NCBI RefSeq assembly: GCF_000010305.1
Contig: NC_012489.1
Coordinates: forward strand, 4,037,646-4,101,645
Length of the DNA: 64,000 nucleotides
Reading direction: 5' to 3'
Source: Gemmatimonas aurantiaca T-27
GTDB taxonomy: Bacteria; Gemmatimonadota; Gemmatimonadetes; Gemmatimonadales; Gemmatimonadaceae
Translations under genes and position numbers: made by a program
In this document: piece after piece, positions 8,863 through 17,255 of the stretch
How positions within the stretch are numbered: position 1 is the first letter of the stretch
How the letters are laid out: every line of letters begins with the position of its first letter
The notes under the pieces: generated by a model
What the model saw: the letters and a program-made list of their open reading frames with translations, nothing else
Databases searched by the model: none
What the model was told of the DNA's origin: nothing

Positions 8863-11535
8863 TTAGGCTTTCGATTTCGAACGTCGCGCTGCCGGTGCGC
8901 GCCCCGTGCCCGCGTCGGTCGCCGTTGGAGCTGATCGTGTAGGAACCAGGGCGCGGGCGACGCTGCGCCACGCACCTGCGGACACCAGTCCTATGGCGCA
9001 TCGCACCAGAGAAACACCCTTGCCCGTGGCTGAACTCCACGCGGTGCCAACCGACATGGCGAAGTCGTCGACGGTGGTGTCAGCCGCGGGGACGGCAACG
9101 CCGGTGCCATCGTTGCTACCCGATGGGACGATCACGTCGCCGGCCTTCACCGCCCCACGCACCCGCACGGGAGCCTGCCCCAGCATGGCCACACGCTCGT
9201 GACGATCACGCTCCTCAGCGGACGGCATGTTGGCCAGCATGGCCGGTGCCGTAGAGATGATCAACAGATAGTCGGCGCCAGCCGTCTCGCGTCGCAGTCT
9301 GCCCGCGAACACACCAACGAGATCGCCCGGCTGCATCGCAGGTTCGCCGTCATCGCGCGGGAGCCACTCGGCGTAGTCGGCCGATGTGGTGTTGAAGGAA
9401 ATGCCAGCGCCGTTTCCTTCGATGGCCCCGATGGCCGCGCCACCAGAAAAGCAGGTGATGAAGTTGTTGCTGCCACCGGCCCCGCCACCGGCCACACGCA
9501 GCGCGAGCACATCAGCGTCGTTGCCGATATTGCGGTTGTCGATCACGGCCACGTGCGCGCTCACGTTCCCCGCGCCGGCGGCGATGCTATCGGAGACGTG
9601 CAGTCGGCACAGTGGCGCAGCCGGCCCGATCGCAGTCCGCCCGCCACTCTCGTTCACCACCACGTCACCAGAATCGCCGTTCACGCCCAGGCGTCGCACC
9701 CAGCCAACCTTGTCCGCCAGCGTTGTACTGTAGACCTCGAAGCGTGGAACGCCCGACGCTTCGTCCATTTCGATCGTCACTGCGGTCCGCGCAGGTTCGG
9801 GGAACACCCAACCCGTATTCGCATCGTTGTGATGGGCATTGAACGACAGGCTACTCCAGACCGAAGGACCGTTGCCCTGACCGCCGCTCGCATAAAGGCG
9901 GTTCACTCGCAGACCGCTGTTGCCTTCTATGTGCACCAGATTGGTCGGTGTGGTGGTCTCGATACCCAGGCGACCACCACGCAGCGCAAAAGCTCCGGTA
10001 TTCGATTCGTTGTATGAGAAGCGACCGCTGAAGTCCGGCGTACCGGCGTTGGCGAGATCGGTGCTGCCTTTGGTGAAATCGATGTAGCTGCAGGCTGTCG
10101 CGGATTTGGTACGCAACTCGACGCCGATATTGGCGGGCGCGCCGGCCGCCGCTTCGCTGAGCAACACCAGCGCGTTGTTTTCCCCATGCACCTCGAGGCG
10201 GTGTTTGGGGTCGGTGGTACCGATGCCGACATTGCCGCCGGGTTGCAGAAAGAGGCGACCGTCTTCGATGCCATCGGTGAAGTTGAGCCCGGCCTTGCCG
10301 CCCGCGAGCGTATTCAGTGTCCACGTGGGAATGCCGAGCGGTGACTCGAAGGCCAACAGATCTTCGCTGCCACCCTGCGCACGAACTACCAGTGGTGCAG
10401 TCGTGGGCATCGGCACGCCAATGCCCACGCGTCCCGCCGCCGTAACGACCAAACGCTCTTTGAAATCGGACGGCGTGCCGGCTCCCGTGATCGGGCCGAC
10501 CACGAAGCGATTCGTGCCGGTATCCGAACTTCCAATCTGGGCGAAGAGATCGCTGACGAGGGGGCCAATCCCGGGCACGGGGCGACGGCGAATCGTCAGT
10601 GGGCCGCCACTGTCGCCGTTCGACTCATCGCGGAGCATCAGTCGTCCGCCGAGCAGTTTCGCGTCACCCTGTACGCGGGCATGTCCCTCGACCCAGAGCA
10701 GGTCATCCTCGGTGGCGCTGTTCCACACCGTTGGCGCGTAGGTGGCCGCGTCGCGCCGCCGTATGCGCACAAAGCCTCGTGCAGCATCCACCGTTTCCGC
10801 CACCACGCCTGCGTAACGACGTTTGTGATCACTCGCGACCAGATCAGCCGCCGCGCGTGCCGCAAAGCGGCCGCTGTTCACCGGATTCTGTGGCGGTACC
10901 CAACGCACCACACCGACCGGCACCAGCCACTGCGCTGCGTCCCATTGCTCCGGAAACGTCTGATACGCCACCGACTCGTCCACCAACAATGGATCGGTGG
11001 GCGCACCGAGCTTGCGCGGCACCTGCTCGGCGTCGACCGTGTAGGCACCCACGGTGATCGGCACATGCCGATCGGTATGAGCGGGCCGCTCGCCGATGAC
11101 AAGACGGAATGATTCGAACAACCGTGACGACTGATCGTCGGCGGTGCATGCCTCGAAGCCATTCGCAGGTCCTCCACGCGGGCTCGCCGTGAAAGCCAAC
11201 CAGACCTCGACCAACCGCCCCGGCGGAGCACCATCGTCTACGCCGGCCGTGAAGGTGATACTGCGAAACGGCTCGGTCGGAATGCGATACGGCGCGAGCA
11301 CGACCAGCGGCCGTCCCAGTCCATCCCAGGCATAACCGGGTTGGAGATACAGGTCCACGCCGTTCTGGGTTGGCTTCTCGATGAGCTGCAGTCCGGAGGC
11401 AATACCCCATGAATGCGCACCCAGGTCATGCCGCGCGCGGGCAATGCGCTCGTAGTCGACGAGCGCGCTCAGGTCGGCGGCGTCGAGATACTGTTGCTCG
11501 TAAAATCGTGGTCGATCGGTCTGCATCGGCGTCAT
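8863..11535 (-). CDS. Tail-fibre / receptor-binding protein with GIGTxxP repeats
   Basis: An 890-residue fibre-type protein. The first 60 residues (PRFYEQQYL ... GIASGLQL) are the module shared with the two preceding fibre-type genes and probably attach it to the baseplate. The middle and C-terminal parts contain spaced elements typical of trimeric phage fibres: RVGIGVPMP, GNVGIGTTDP, GRLGIETTTP and GRTAIGPAAP, each followed by a short beta strand. Near residue 735 there is SADYAEWLP with a following GDLVGVFAG, as in many S74-associated fibre tips, but no clear S74 autoprotease Ser-Lys dyad was identified. The C-terminal 40 residues are basic. GGAG seven bases upstream supports ATG 11535. By position it corresponds to Afp13, the host-recognition fibre. 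Confidence 0.82.
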   Translation of the reverse strand: MTPMQTDRPRFYEQQYLDAADLSALVDYERIARARHDLGAHSWGIASGLQLIEKPTQNGVDLYLQPGYAWDGLGRPLVVLAPYRIPTEPFRSITFTAGVDDGAPPGRLVEVWLAFTASPRGGPANGFEACTADDQSSRLFESFRLVIGERPAHTDRHVPITVGAYTVDAEQVPRKLGAPTDPLLVDESVAYQTFPEQWDAAQWLVPVGVVRWVPPQNPVNSGRFAARAAADLVASDHKRRYAGVVAETVDAARGFVRIRRRDAATYAPTVWNSATEDDLLWVEGHARVQGDAKLLGGRLMLRDESNGDSGGPLTIRRRPVPGIGPLVSDLFAQIGSSDTGTNRFVVGPITGAGTPSDFKERLVVTAAGRVGIGVPMPTTAPLVVRAQGGSEDLLAFESPLGIPTWTLNTLAGGKAGLNFTDGIEDGRLFLQPGGNVGIGTTDPKHRLEVHGENNALVLLSEAAAGAPANIGVELRTKSATACSYIDFTKGSTDLANAGTPDFSGRFSYNESNTGAFALRGGRLGIETTTPTNLVHIEGNSGLRVNRLYASGGQGNGPSVWSSLSFNAHHNDANTGWVFPEPARTAVTIEMDEASGVPRFEVYSTTLADKVGWVRRLGVNGDSGDVVVNESGGRTAIGPAAPLCRLHVSDSIAAGAGNVSAHVAVIDNRNIGNDADVLALRVAGGGAGGSNNFITCFSGGAAIGAIEGNGAGISFNTTSADYAEWLPRDDGEPAMQPGDLVGVFAGRLRRETAGADYLLIISTAPAMLANMPSAEERDRHERVAMLGQAPVRVRGAVKAGDVIVPSGSNDGTGVAVPAADTTVDDFAMSVGTAWSSATGKGVSLVRCAIGLVSAGAWRSVARALVPTRSAPTATDAGTGRAPAARRSKSKA

Positions 11536-11547
11536 GGCAGTCTCCGG

Positions 11548-13440
11548 CTACTTGTTCTTGCCACGCGGCCGCTGCCGCATCAACTCATCGATCTGCTGCT
11601 GCTGCCGTTCGATGGTCTGCTGCAACGTCTCGAGCGTGACGGGCCCGGTCGCCGCACTGCTGCGCGCTGTCGTAGTGGCTGCGGAAGCGACATCACCAAA
11701 CAGACCTCCGGCCATCGCGCCCATCATCGACAAGCCCTGCTCACCGACCATGGTGCGGAACATCGGCTTGGCCATCTGATCGAGCACGAACTGCTGCAGC
11801 GCATTGTCGCTTTGCACCTTCGTCCATACCGGTTCGCCTTTTTCGTCACGATCGCCCATCAAGCCGCGCACCAGTGTCTCGGCCGAATCGGAGCGCTCAC
11901 GGGTGAGCAGTGCCTGGAAAGCCAGCGACATGAATTCGCGACTGGCGGTTGCGGTGAATGCCGACGGCCGGAAGTTGTCGGCGGGTGAGCGCACTCCAGT
12001 GTCGGCGGTATCCGCCATGCCGGCGGCGGGAGATGCCGACGAGGCAGCACCAGCCACCGAGCTTCGGAAGCCCGCGGCAGCGACTGCGCCCGGCACCGGC
12101 TGCGCGACATCGACCGGCTTCCGTCGCGAAGGCAACATCGGACGGCAGCACAAGCGTTCGATGGCTTCCCGCAACATGCGGCCAAAGGGAAGCACCGAGA
12201 GCCAGTACTGCATCGTCGGGAAGGTCATCACATACTTCCGCTGCGTCGTCCAATTGCAGACCGACTGCACGGTGCACCCTTTGTCGGTGCGGATGGTGAC
12301 CATGGCCAGTGGCACACATCCATCGACTGGTGCGACCGGACACGGCGGCATGAGCGCCCGACACAGACATGCCATGAGGATGTCGAGGATGGCCAGCGAA
12401 AACTCACGGCGTGCCAGCGCGAGCGTCGCGTTGAAGTTCGGATCGCCCGGTTCCGGGCACACAATCGAAGCCACCCGACGCGCCGTTTCGCAATCGTAGC
12501 CCGGCCGGGTGAGATACCAGTCGGCCAGCGCGTCGTGCATGGCACAGCACCAGTCGTGTAGCTCCTGCTGCGTGGTGCCAGTGGGTGTGATCGGGGGCAG
12601 CGAGTCGCGCAACTCCGTGAGACAGGCCGCGAACGAATCGACCAGCGCACCACGTGACGTCTTGCGATCGATGGCCTTTGGAGTCTTGTAGACACGGAAC
12701 GAATAACCTTCGCAGGTGACCGTGTTCTCGCACTGCATGCGCGACGCGCCGCGTGATGCACTCGATGTGGCTACCGTACCCGTGCTACCGCCGCAACCGC
12801 AGCCACAGCCGGAGGACGATGCCGCAGGCGATGCTGAAGAGGACGACGCACCGTGTGTGTGCCCGCCCCCGCCGCCGCCACAACCACAGCCACCGCTCTT
12901 CGATCCTCCGCCGCCTGACCCACCGCCACCGCAACCACCACCACAGCCGCACCCTGACGAGCGCAGCGGCGCGACACCACGCGACGCCGACTCGGCGTAA
13001 CAAATCGCGAGGATCCACTGCTGCACGGGTTCATCACAACCGCCTCCGTCGTCGGGCCGGCTGCAATCGGGAGCCGTCACTGTGCGGCATTGATTGATCA
13101 GATCGCACACGTTGACACGCTGATCGGCGCACACCACCACATCTTCACCACACGGCGACAGCGCATAACCCTGCGTCACCAGCACGGAACCACTGTCGCA
13201 GCCGTCACACCGCACGTCGAGCCCGCACACCACGCCCCAGCCGTGCAGATAGCGATTGTGCAGTTTGTTCTTCGCCACGATGTAGTGATCGAGGCGGTTG
13301 AGGTCTTCTTCGGTGAGGAGCTGCCCGGCAAAAAAGCGCGGACGGCATAGGCACTCGAGTCCCCCGCACGCCGTGCAGCGTCGCGCGGCGGTGGAGCGCT
13401 GCGGCCGCGAGACCGAGCTGGAGTTCACACTGGTTCCCAT
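11548..13440 (-). CDS. Cys/Gly-rich fibre-type protein with shared N-terminal module
   Basis: A 630-residue protein using ATG 13440 (GAGG five bases upstream, seven bases after the previous stop). Residues 20-80 carry the module shared with its neighbours (CRPRFFAGQLL ... [13 protein letters not shown]), preceded by CxxC pairs. Residues 161-219 are a low-complexity Gly/Cys/Ser segment with repeated GCGCGG and a HTH triplet. Cysteines recur through residue 450. The last 30 residues (LQQTIERQQQQIDELM) look like a coiled coil. No enzymatic motif was seen. The likely role is a baseplate-anchored appendage or fibre adaptor; metal binding or disulfide cross-linking by the Cys-rich segment is speculative. 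Confidence 0.75.
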   Translation of the reverse strand: MGTSVNSSSVSRPQRSTAARRCTACGGLECLCRPRFFAGQLLTEEDLNRLDHYIVAKNKLHNRYLHGWGVVCGLDVRCDGCDSGSVLVTQGYALSPCGEDVVVCADQRVNVCDLINQCRTVTAPDCSRPDDGGGCDEPVQQWILAICYAESASRGVAPLRSSGCGCGGGCGGGGSGGGGSKSGGCGCGGGGGGHTHGASSSSASPAASSSGCGCGCGGSTGTVATSSASRGASRMQCENTVTCEGYSFRVYKTPKAIDRKTSRGALVDSFAACLTELRDSLPPITPTGTTQQELHDWCCAMHDALADWYLTRPGYDCETARRVASIVCPEPGDPNFNATLALARREFSLAILDILMACLCRALMPPCPVAPVDGCVPLAMVTIRTDKGCTVQSVCNWTTQRKYVMTFPTMQYWLSVLPFGRMLREAIERLCCRPMLPSRRKPVDVAQPVPGAVAAAGFRSSVAGAASSASPAAGMADTADTGVRSPADNFRPSAFTATASREFMSLAFQALLTRERSDSAETLVRGLMGDRDEKGEPVWTKVQSDNALQQFVLDQMAKPMFRTMVGEQGLSMMGAMAGGLFGDVASAATTTARSSAATGPVTLETLQQTIERQQQQIDELMRQRPRGKNK

Positions 13441-13447
13441 GGCTGCC

Positions 13448-14974
13448 TCATCCCTGCTTGATCGTGAACCAGCTTTCGAACGTGCCACCCTGAATCCCGA
13501 AGCCCGACCCTGACGGTCGATCACCGGTCGGCAGTTCCGCGCGCACGAATTCGGCGTCGATAGCTCGCTTGTCCCGGTCCACGACGAAGTCGCCGCGCAT
13601 GCGCACGAACAGACCGCCGCTATTGGGTCGCCTGAGCGCTTGATGTGCCTTGGGGTCGATCAGCAACGCGAGGGCCTTCATCAGACCACCCGGTGGCGCA
13701 GTGTTTGCCGGCGCCAACGCCGTGGCCATCGTGATCAACGTACCGGTGATCGAGACATCCACCGCTACGTGCGGCGTCACCAGCGGGCAACGACAATCGA
13801 ACGCGCCGTTCCTGCTGTCGGTGAACAGATCCTGACGTGCGAGAGCCTCGAACACATGCGATGCCACCGTTGGTGTCCACTGCACCTCACCGCTGAAGGC
13901 CACGACGATACCGTGCCCCATCGGACGCCCATTGGGGTCGAGGAGCTCGAGCAAGTCGCCGACTTCCCGATCGTGTCGCCAGCTCAACGCGACGATGCGT
14001 GTGAGATCGCTCTCGAAGCCAGGCCCTGGAGGACCCGGCGGACCCTGTGGCCCTGGTTGCCCTTGTGCCCCGGGCACACCCTGCGGCCCCGTCGCACCGT
14101 CCTGACCGCGTGGACCAGCAGGACCGACGGGCCCCGGTGGGCCAGCCGCACCCGCTGCCCCTGGTGCTCCCACAGGCCCTGCTGGTCCGATCGGACCTGC
14201 AGGACCCTGAAGACCTTGGGGACCTGGAGGCCCACCACCACCGCCGCTTCCGTTTGTGAGGATGCAGTCGATCACGTCCTTCATGGCCGACACGCTCGGC
14301 AGGATGCGGCGATCGGTGATGTTGTCGATACGCGAACCGTCGATCACATCGCCGGGACGCCAATCCACGATCGTCGCCAGTACCACACAGTTTGCATCGT
14401 CGCAGTTGGCACACCCTGCGATCGATTGCATCCACAGATCCGCACACGCGCCCGGAATCGGAGCCGGCGGAGCAACCGGGGCGTCGACCATCACATCGAA
14501 GCGGTAGGACTCCAACACCCGATTCGGTGCACACCGCGTGTCGTCGCATCCACATTCGTCGTACAGCACCGGAATGTCCTCGGTGGGACACTCCCGGTAG
14601 CTGATGCAGATCTGCAGCCGATGGGTGGTTTCACGGTCGTTTCGATCGATCAGCGCTTTCACCGCCGGAATGGCGTGCAGGTCGATGCACTCCAGCTCTC
14701 GCAGATGAATGTCGTGCCCGCAGCAGTCCACGGCGGTGCCCGGTTCTACGCAGACATAGCGCGTGCGGCACGCCGCTGAGCTGTGTGGCACGACCTGCAG
14801 CCCACAGACCACGCCCCACCCGTGCAGGCGCGCGTGATGCAACCGCTGCTTGTCGACAAAGAACCGCTGCTCATCGCGGAAGTCGCGCTCCACGAGCAGT
14901 TTGCCGGTGAAGTAGTGGTTGCGCGCCAGCGGCCCGAAATCACAACCGGGGCACGTCGTGGTGTTATGGGACAT
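13448..14974 (-). CDS. Collagen-like tail-fibre protein of the eCIS
   Basis: A 508-residue protein in three parts. Residues 8-61 form the shared attachment module ([20 protein letters not shown] ... [12 protein letters not shown]). Residues 60-240 are a Cys-rich globular region. Residues 248-319 form 24 uninterrupted Gly-X-Y triplets with many Pro, that is, a collagen-like triple-helix stalk preceded by a GSGGGGG hinge. The C-terminal 190 residues are predicted globular and could be the receptor-binding tip. Collagen-like stalks occur in some phage fibres and bacterial surface proteins. The position after the Afp12-like gene and before two other fibre-type genes fits a fibre. There is no signal peptide, as expected for eCIS parts assembled in the cytoplasm. 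Confidence 0.85.
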   Translation of the reverse strand: MSHNTTTCPGCDFGPLARNHYFTGKLLVERDFRDEQRFFVDKQRLHHARLHGWGVVCGLQVVPHSSAACRTRYVCVEPGTAVDCCGHDIHLRELECIDLHAIPAVKALIDRNDRETTHRLQICISYRECPTEDIPVLYDECGCDDTRCAPNRVLESYRFDVMVDAPVAPPAPIPGACADLWMQSIAGCANCDDANCVVLATIVDWRPGDVIDGSRIDNITDRRILPSVSAMKDVIDCILTNGSGGGGGPPGPQGLQGPAGPIGPAGPVGAPGAAGAAGPPGPVGPAGPRGQDGATGPQGVPGAQGQPGPQGPPGPPGPGFESDLTRIVALSWRHDREVGDLLELLDPNGRPMGHGIVVAFSGEVQWTPTVASHVFEALARQDLFTDSRNGAFDCRCPLVTPHVAVDVSITGTLITMATALAPANTAPPGGLMKALALLIDPKAHQALRRPNSGGLFVRMRGDFVVDRDKRAIDAEFVRAELPTGDRPSGSGFGIQGGTFESWFTIKQG

Positions 14975-15004
14975 GGAATCTCCGAGAGGGGCGCAGGCCG
15001 TCGT

Positions 15005-17248
15005 TCATTGCAACGTCGTCGTACTGCCGATGCGGGCACTGATGCCAACACGCAGCGGCGGAGTGGCTGAATCACCAACCGGACCGCCGAGAACAGTCGA
15101 GCGGCCAAGCGTGGTCTGATTCACGGTCACGTTCGGCTCCGGATAGCGGCCAACCACCGAGTCGTAGCCGATCATCGACTGCACACCAATGCGAAACCGC
15201 GGATGCACGAACTCGAGATGCCAACGGGCATGCGCGGGGCTTTCTTCGCGCAGCAACGCCTCCAGGCCACGCCGCGCTGCCGTGTCACAGGCGAGATTGG
15301 CCGGCACGAAGACCGTGAACGTCGACGCATAGACATGGAAGGGATCTCGGAATGGATCCTGAGTGCCGATCAACCGGGTGACGTTGGTTTGTGCGCCATC
15401 GTCGAGCCGACTGCGGCTGACAATGGCGTTTCCCCAGAGTGCGGCATCCTCGCCAAGGCGTGAGCCGCCAACGAACAGCCAGCGCCGCAACCGCCAGTGT
15501 TCGAGCAACAGCGCCGGCGCACGATGCACTCGCTTGGGCGGCGGTGGTGCGCATGGATCACAGCGCGGCTCACAGCGCGAAACCGCAGCGCCATGTTGGC
15601 AACTTCCATGGCATCCATCGCCCGCGCAGTCCGCGAGATCCGTGCATGCACCGTGTCGGATCGACGAACTGTCGTCGGGCAAGCCGAGGTACAGCAGCAA
15701 CATCGCGCGTAATCCAGCCACCGTGCCGCGCTGGTCGAAAAGTGCGGGCGCGCGGCGCAGATATTCCCGGCGTCGCGCCTCGGGCCAGCTCCGGTTGAGC
15801 GCAATACCTACCCACGTTCCCAGCCACGACAGGAAATCAGGTGCGTCGGCACGCGGTGAACTCGCCGGAGACGACCGCGGATCGAACAACGATGCCTGTG
15901 TGTCGAGCCGTGACTCGATGGAACGCAGGGTGCTGTCGAACAGCGCGAGAAAACGGTCGGTGAAATCGCCGGCGTCCGCGTCCTGCTGGAACACTCCTGG
16001 CAGCCAGCGAGACAACGGAATGCGTGGTGTCTCCAGTGTCACGCAGCGAACACGCGGCGACGCCTTGCCATCACCATGCAGCCGCAACTCCAGCCAGAGA
16101 AATCGCCCACGTGGACTGCGCACCAGGCAGTCCCATTCCACACAGTCTCCACTGGTGTTGGGAGCCCGGCGCGCGACCTGCCAGGTATCCCATGCACCGT
16201 CCGGCAACGCCGCCACCAGGTCGTCTGGTTCGGCGAGCTCCGACGTTCGCGTCAGTACGGTCACGCCGCAGCCCGGGGGAATGGCTGCGGTCAGCGCGAT
16301 GCGATGCCACGGACACTGCGCAATGTCACTGTCGATCGGGGCGCTGCGATAGCGACCGGCGGCGGCGTACACCACCTTGGCAACCGGCGCGCCGTCAGGC
16401 AGTAGCGCACCATGGGCATCGAAAGCCTCACAACACCGGTCGTGATGATGCGAAAAGTCGATCGCGCCATTGGCATCGACACGAAACGGCAGTGGAGCAA
16501 ACCGACGTTCGATCATCATGCGTGATACGGCGGGCTCGAGCTCGGCGCCCCCGTGTGCGAACACGCGCACGTCCGACGCCCCTCCGCTCAGCACGTACAG
16601 TCGGTCATGTCGATCCACGGCCAGATGTGTCACCGCACCGAGTCCGGGCATCACTTGCTGCCACACTCCGCGCGCGGAGAACCGGTGCACAGCGCCATTG
16701 GCCGGATCGCCCACGTACAGATGACCGTGAGAATCCGCCGCGATGCACACCGGCTGCCAGGGTTGTGCCTGCGCCGACGCCGGTGGTTCCACGTGCTCAC
16801 GCAGTGCATATCCGCGTTGCGAAAAGACAGACAGGCGCGCATGACCGGTATCGACCACCACGAGATTGCCACAACTCGCAACCAGTGCCCGCGGATCATG
16901 GAATTGACGCGCGCCGGTGCCGATTCCACCGGTGTGGGGAATCCGAACAAAGCGACAATCGCAGTCGTCGAACTTGGCGAGTGTGCCCGTGTCACGATCG
17001 AGCAGCCAGATGTCGCCACACTCGCTCACAGTCACCCACGATGGGGGCACCAGTCCGCCAAAGCTCCCCGATGGCTCGTCGAGCGCTCGTGCTCCCGCCG
17101 TGAGATCAAGCATCAGCGCACCGTCCCGCGGCGACACCAGTGTCGATTCCAGCAGCGATGCACGCCAGCCACGCACCGGGTCGAGCGTGATCTGCGTCGG
17201 ATCGTGCGGAGGCCGAGGCACGGGAGGTAGCATCGAGAGCGTCGCCAT
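15005..17248 (-). CDS. Baseplate wedge protein with NHL-type propeller and tail protein I domain (Afp12-like)
   Basis: A 747-residue protein starting at ATG 17248, seven bases after the baseplate J stop, with GAGG five bases upstream. The N-terminal 300 residues contain NHL-like blades (GDIWLLDRDTG, GNLVVVDTGHARL, GHLYVGDPANG, DRLYVLSGGA). A phage tail protein I domain follows (LPGVFQQDADAGDF ... LFDP ... FLSWLGTWVGI ... RGTVAGLRAMLLLYLGL). A Cys-rich insert (CHGSCQHG and several CxxxC) lies before the C-terminal beta-rich end. Afp12/gpI-type proteins join the baseplate wedge to fibres; the propeller makes this one larger than simple family members. Confidence 0.85.
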   Translation of the reverse strand: MATLSMLPPVPRPPHDPTQITLDPVRGWRASLLESTLVSPRDGALMLDLTAGARALDEPSGSFGGLVPPSWVTVSECGDIWLLDRDTGTLAKFDDCDCRFVRIPHTGGIGTGARQFHDPRALVASCGNLVVVDTGHARLSVFSQRGYALREHVEPPASAQAQPWQPVCIAADSHGHLYVGDPANGAVHRFSARGVWQQVMPGLGAVTHLAVDRHDRLYVLSGGASDVRVFAHGGAELEPAVSRMMIERRFAPLPFRVDANGAIDFSHHHDRCCEAFDAHGALLPDGAPVAKVVYAAAGRYRSAPIDSDIAQCPWHRIALTAAIPPGCGVTVLTRTSELAEPDDLVAALPDGAWDTWQVARRAPNTSGDCVEWDCLVRSPRGRFLWLELRLHGDGKASPRVRCVTLETPRIPLSRWLPGVFQQDADAGDFTDRFLALFDSTLRSIESRLDTQASLFDPRSSPASSPRADAPDFLSWLGTWVGIALNRSWPEARRREYLRRAPALFDQRGTVAGLRAMLLLYLGLPDDSSSIRHGACTDLADCAGDGCHGSCQHGAAVSRCEPRCDPCAPPPPKRVHRAPALLLEHWRLRRWLFVGGSRLGEDAALWGNAIVSRSRLDDGAQTNVTRLIGTQDPFRDPFHVYASTFTVFVPANLACDTAARRGLEALLREESPAHARWHLEFVHPRFRIGVQSMIGYDSVVGRYPEPNVTVNQTTLGRSTVLGGPVGDSATPPLRVGISARIGSTTTLQ

Positions 17249-17255
17249 GTATGCC

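Noticed and set aside
13980-14250. Repetitive DNA possibly a CRISPR
   Set aside because: The periodicity is nine-base codon triplets encoding Gly-X-Y, with no spacers or constant repeats.
13640-14779. Plus-strand open frame with many Arg, Trp and Pro residues
   Set aside because: It is the antisense image of the collagen-like gene and its triplet repeats.
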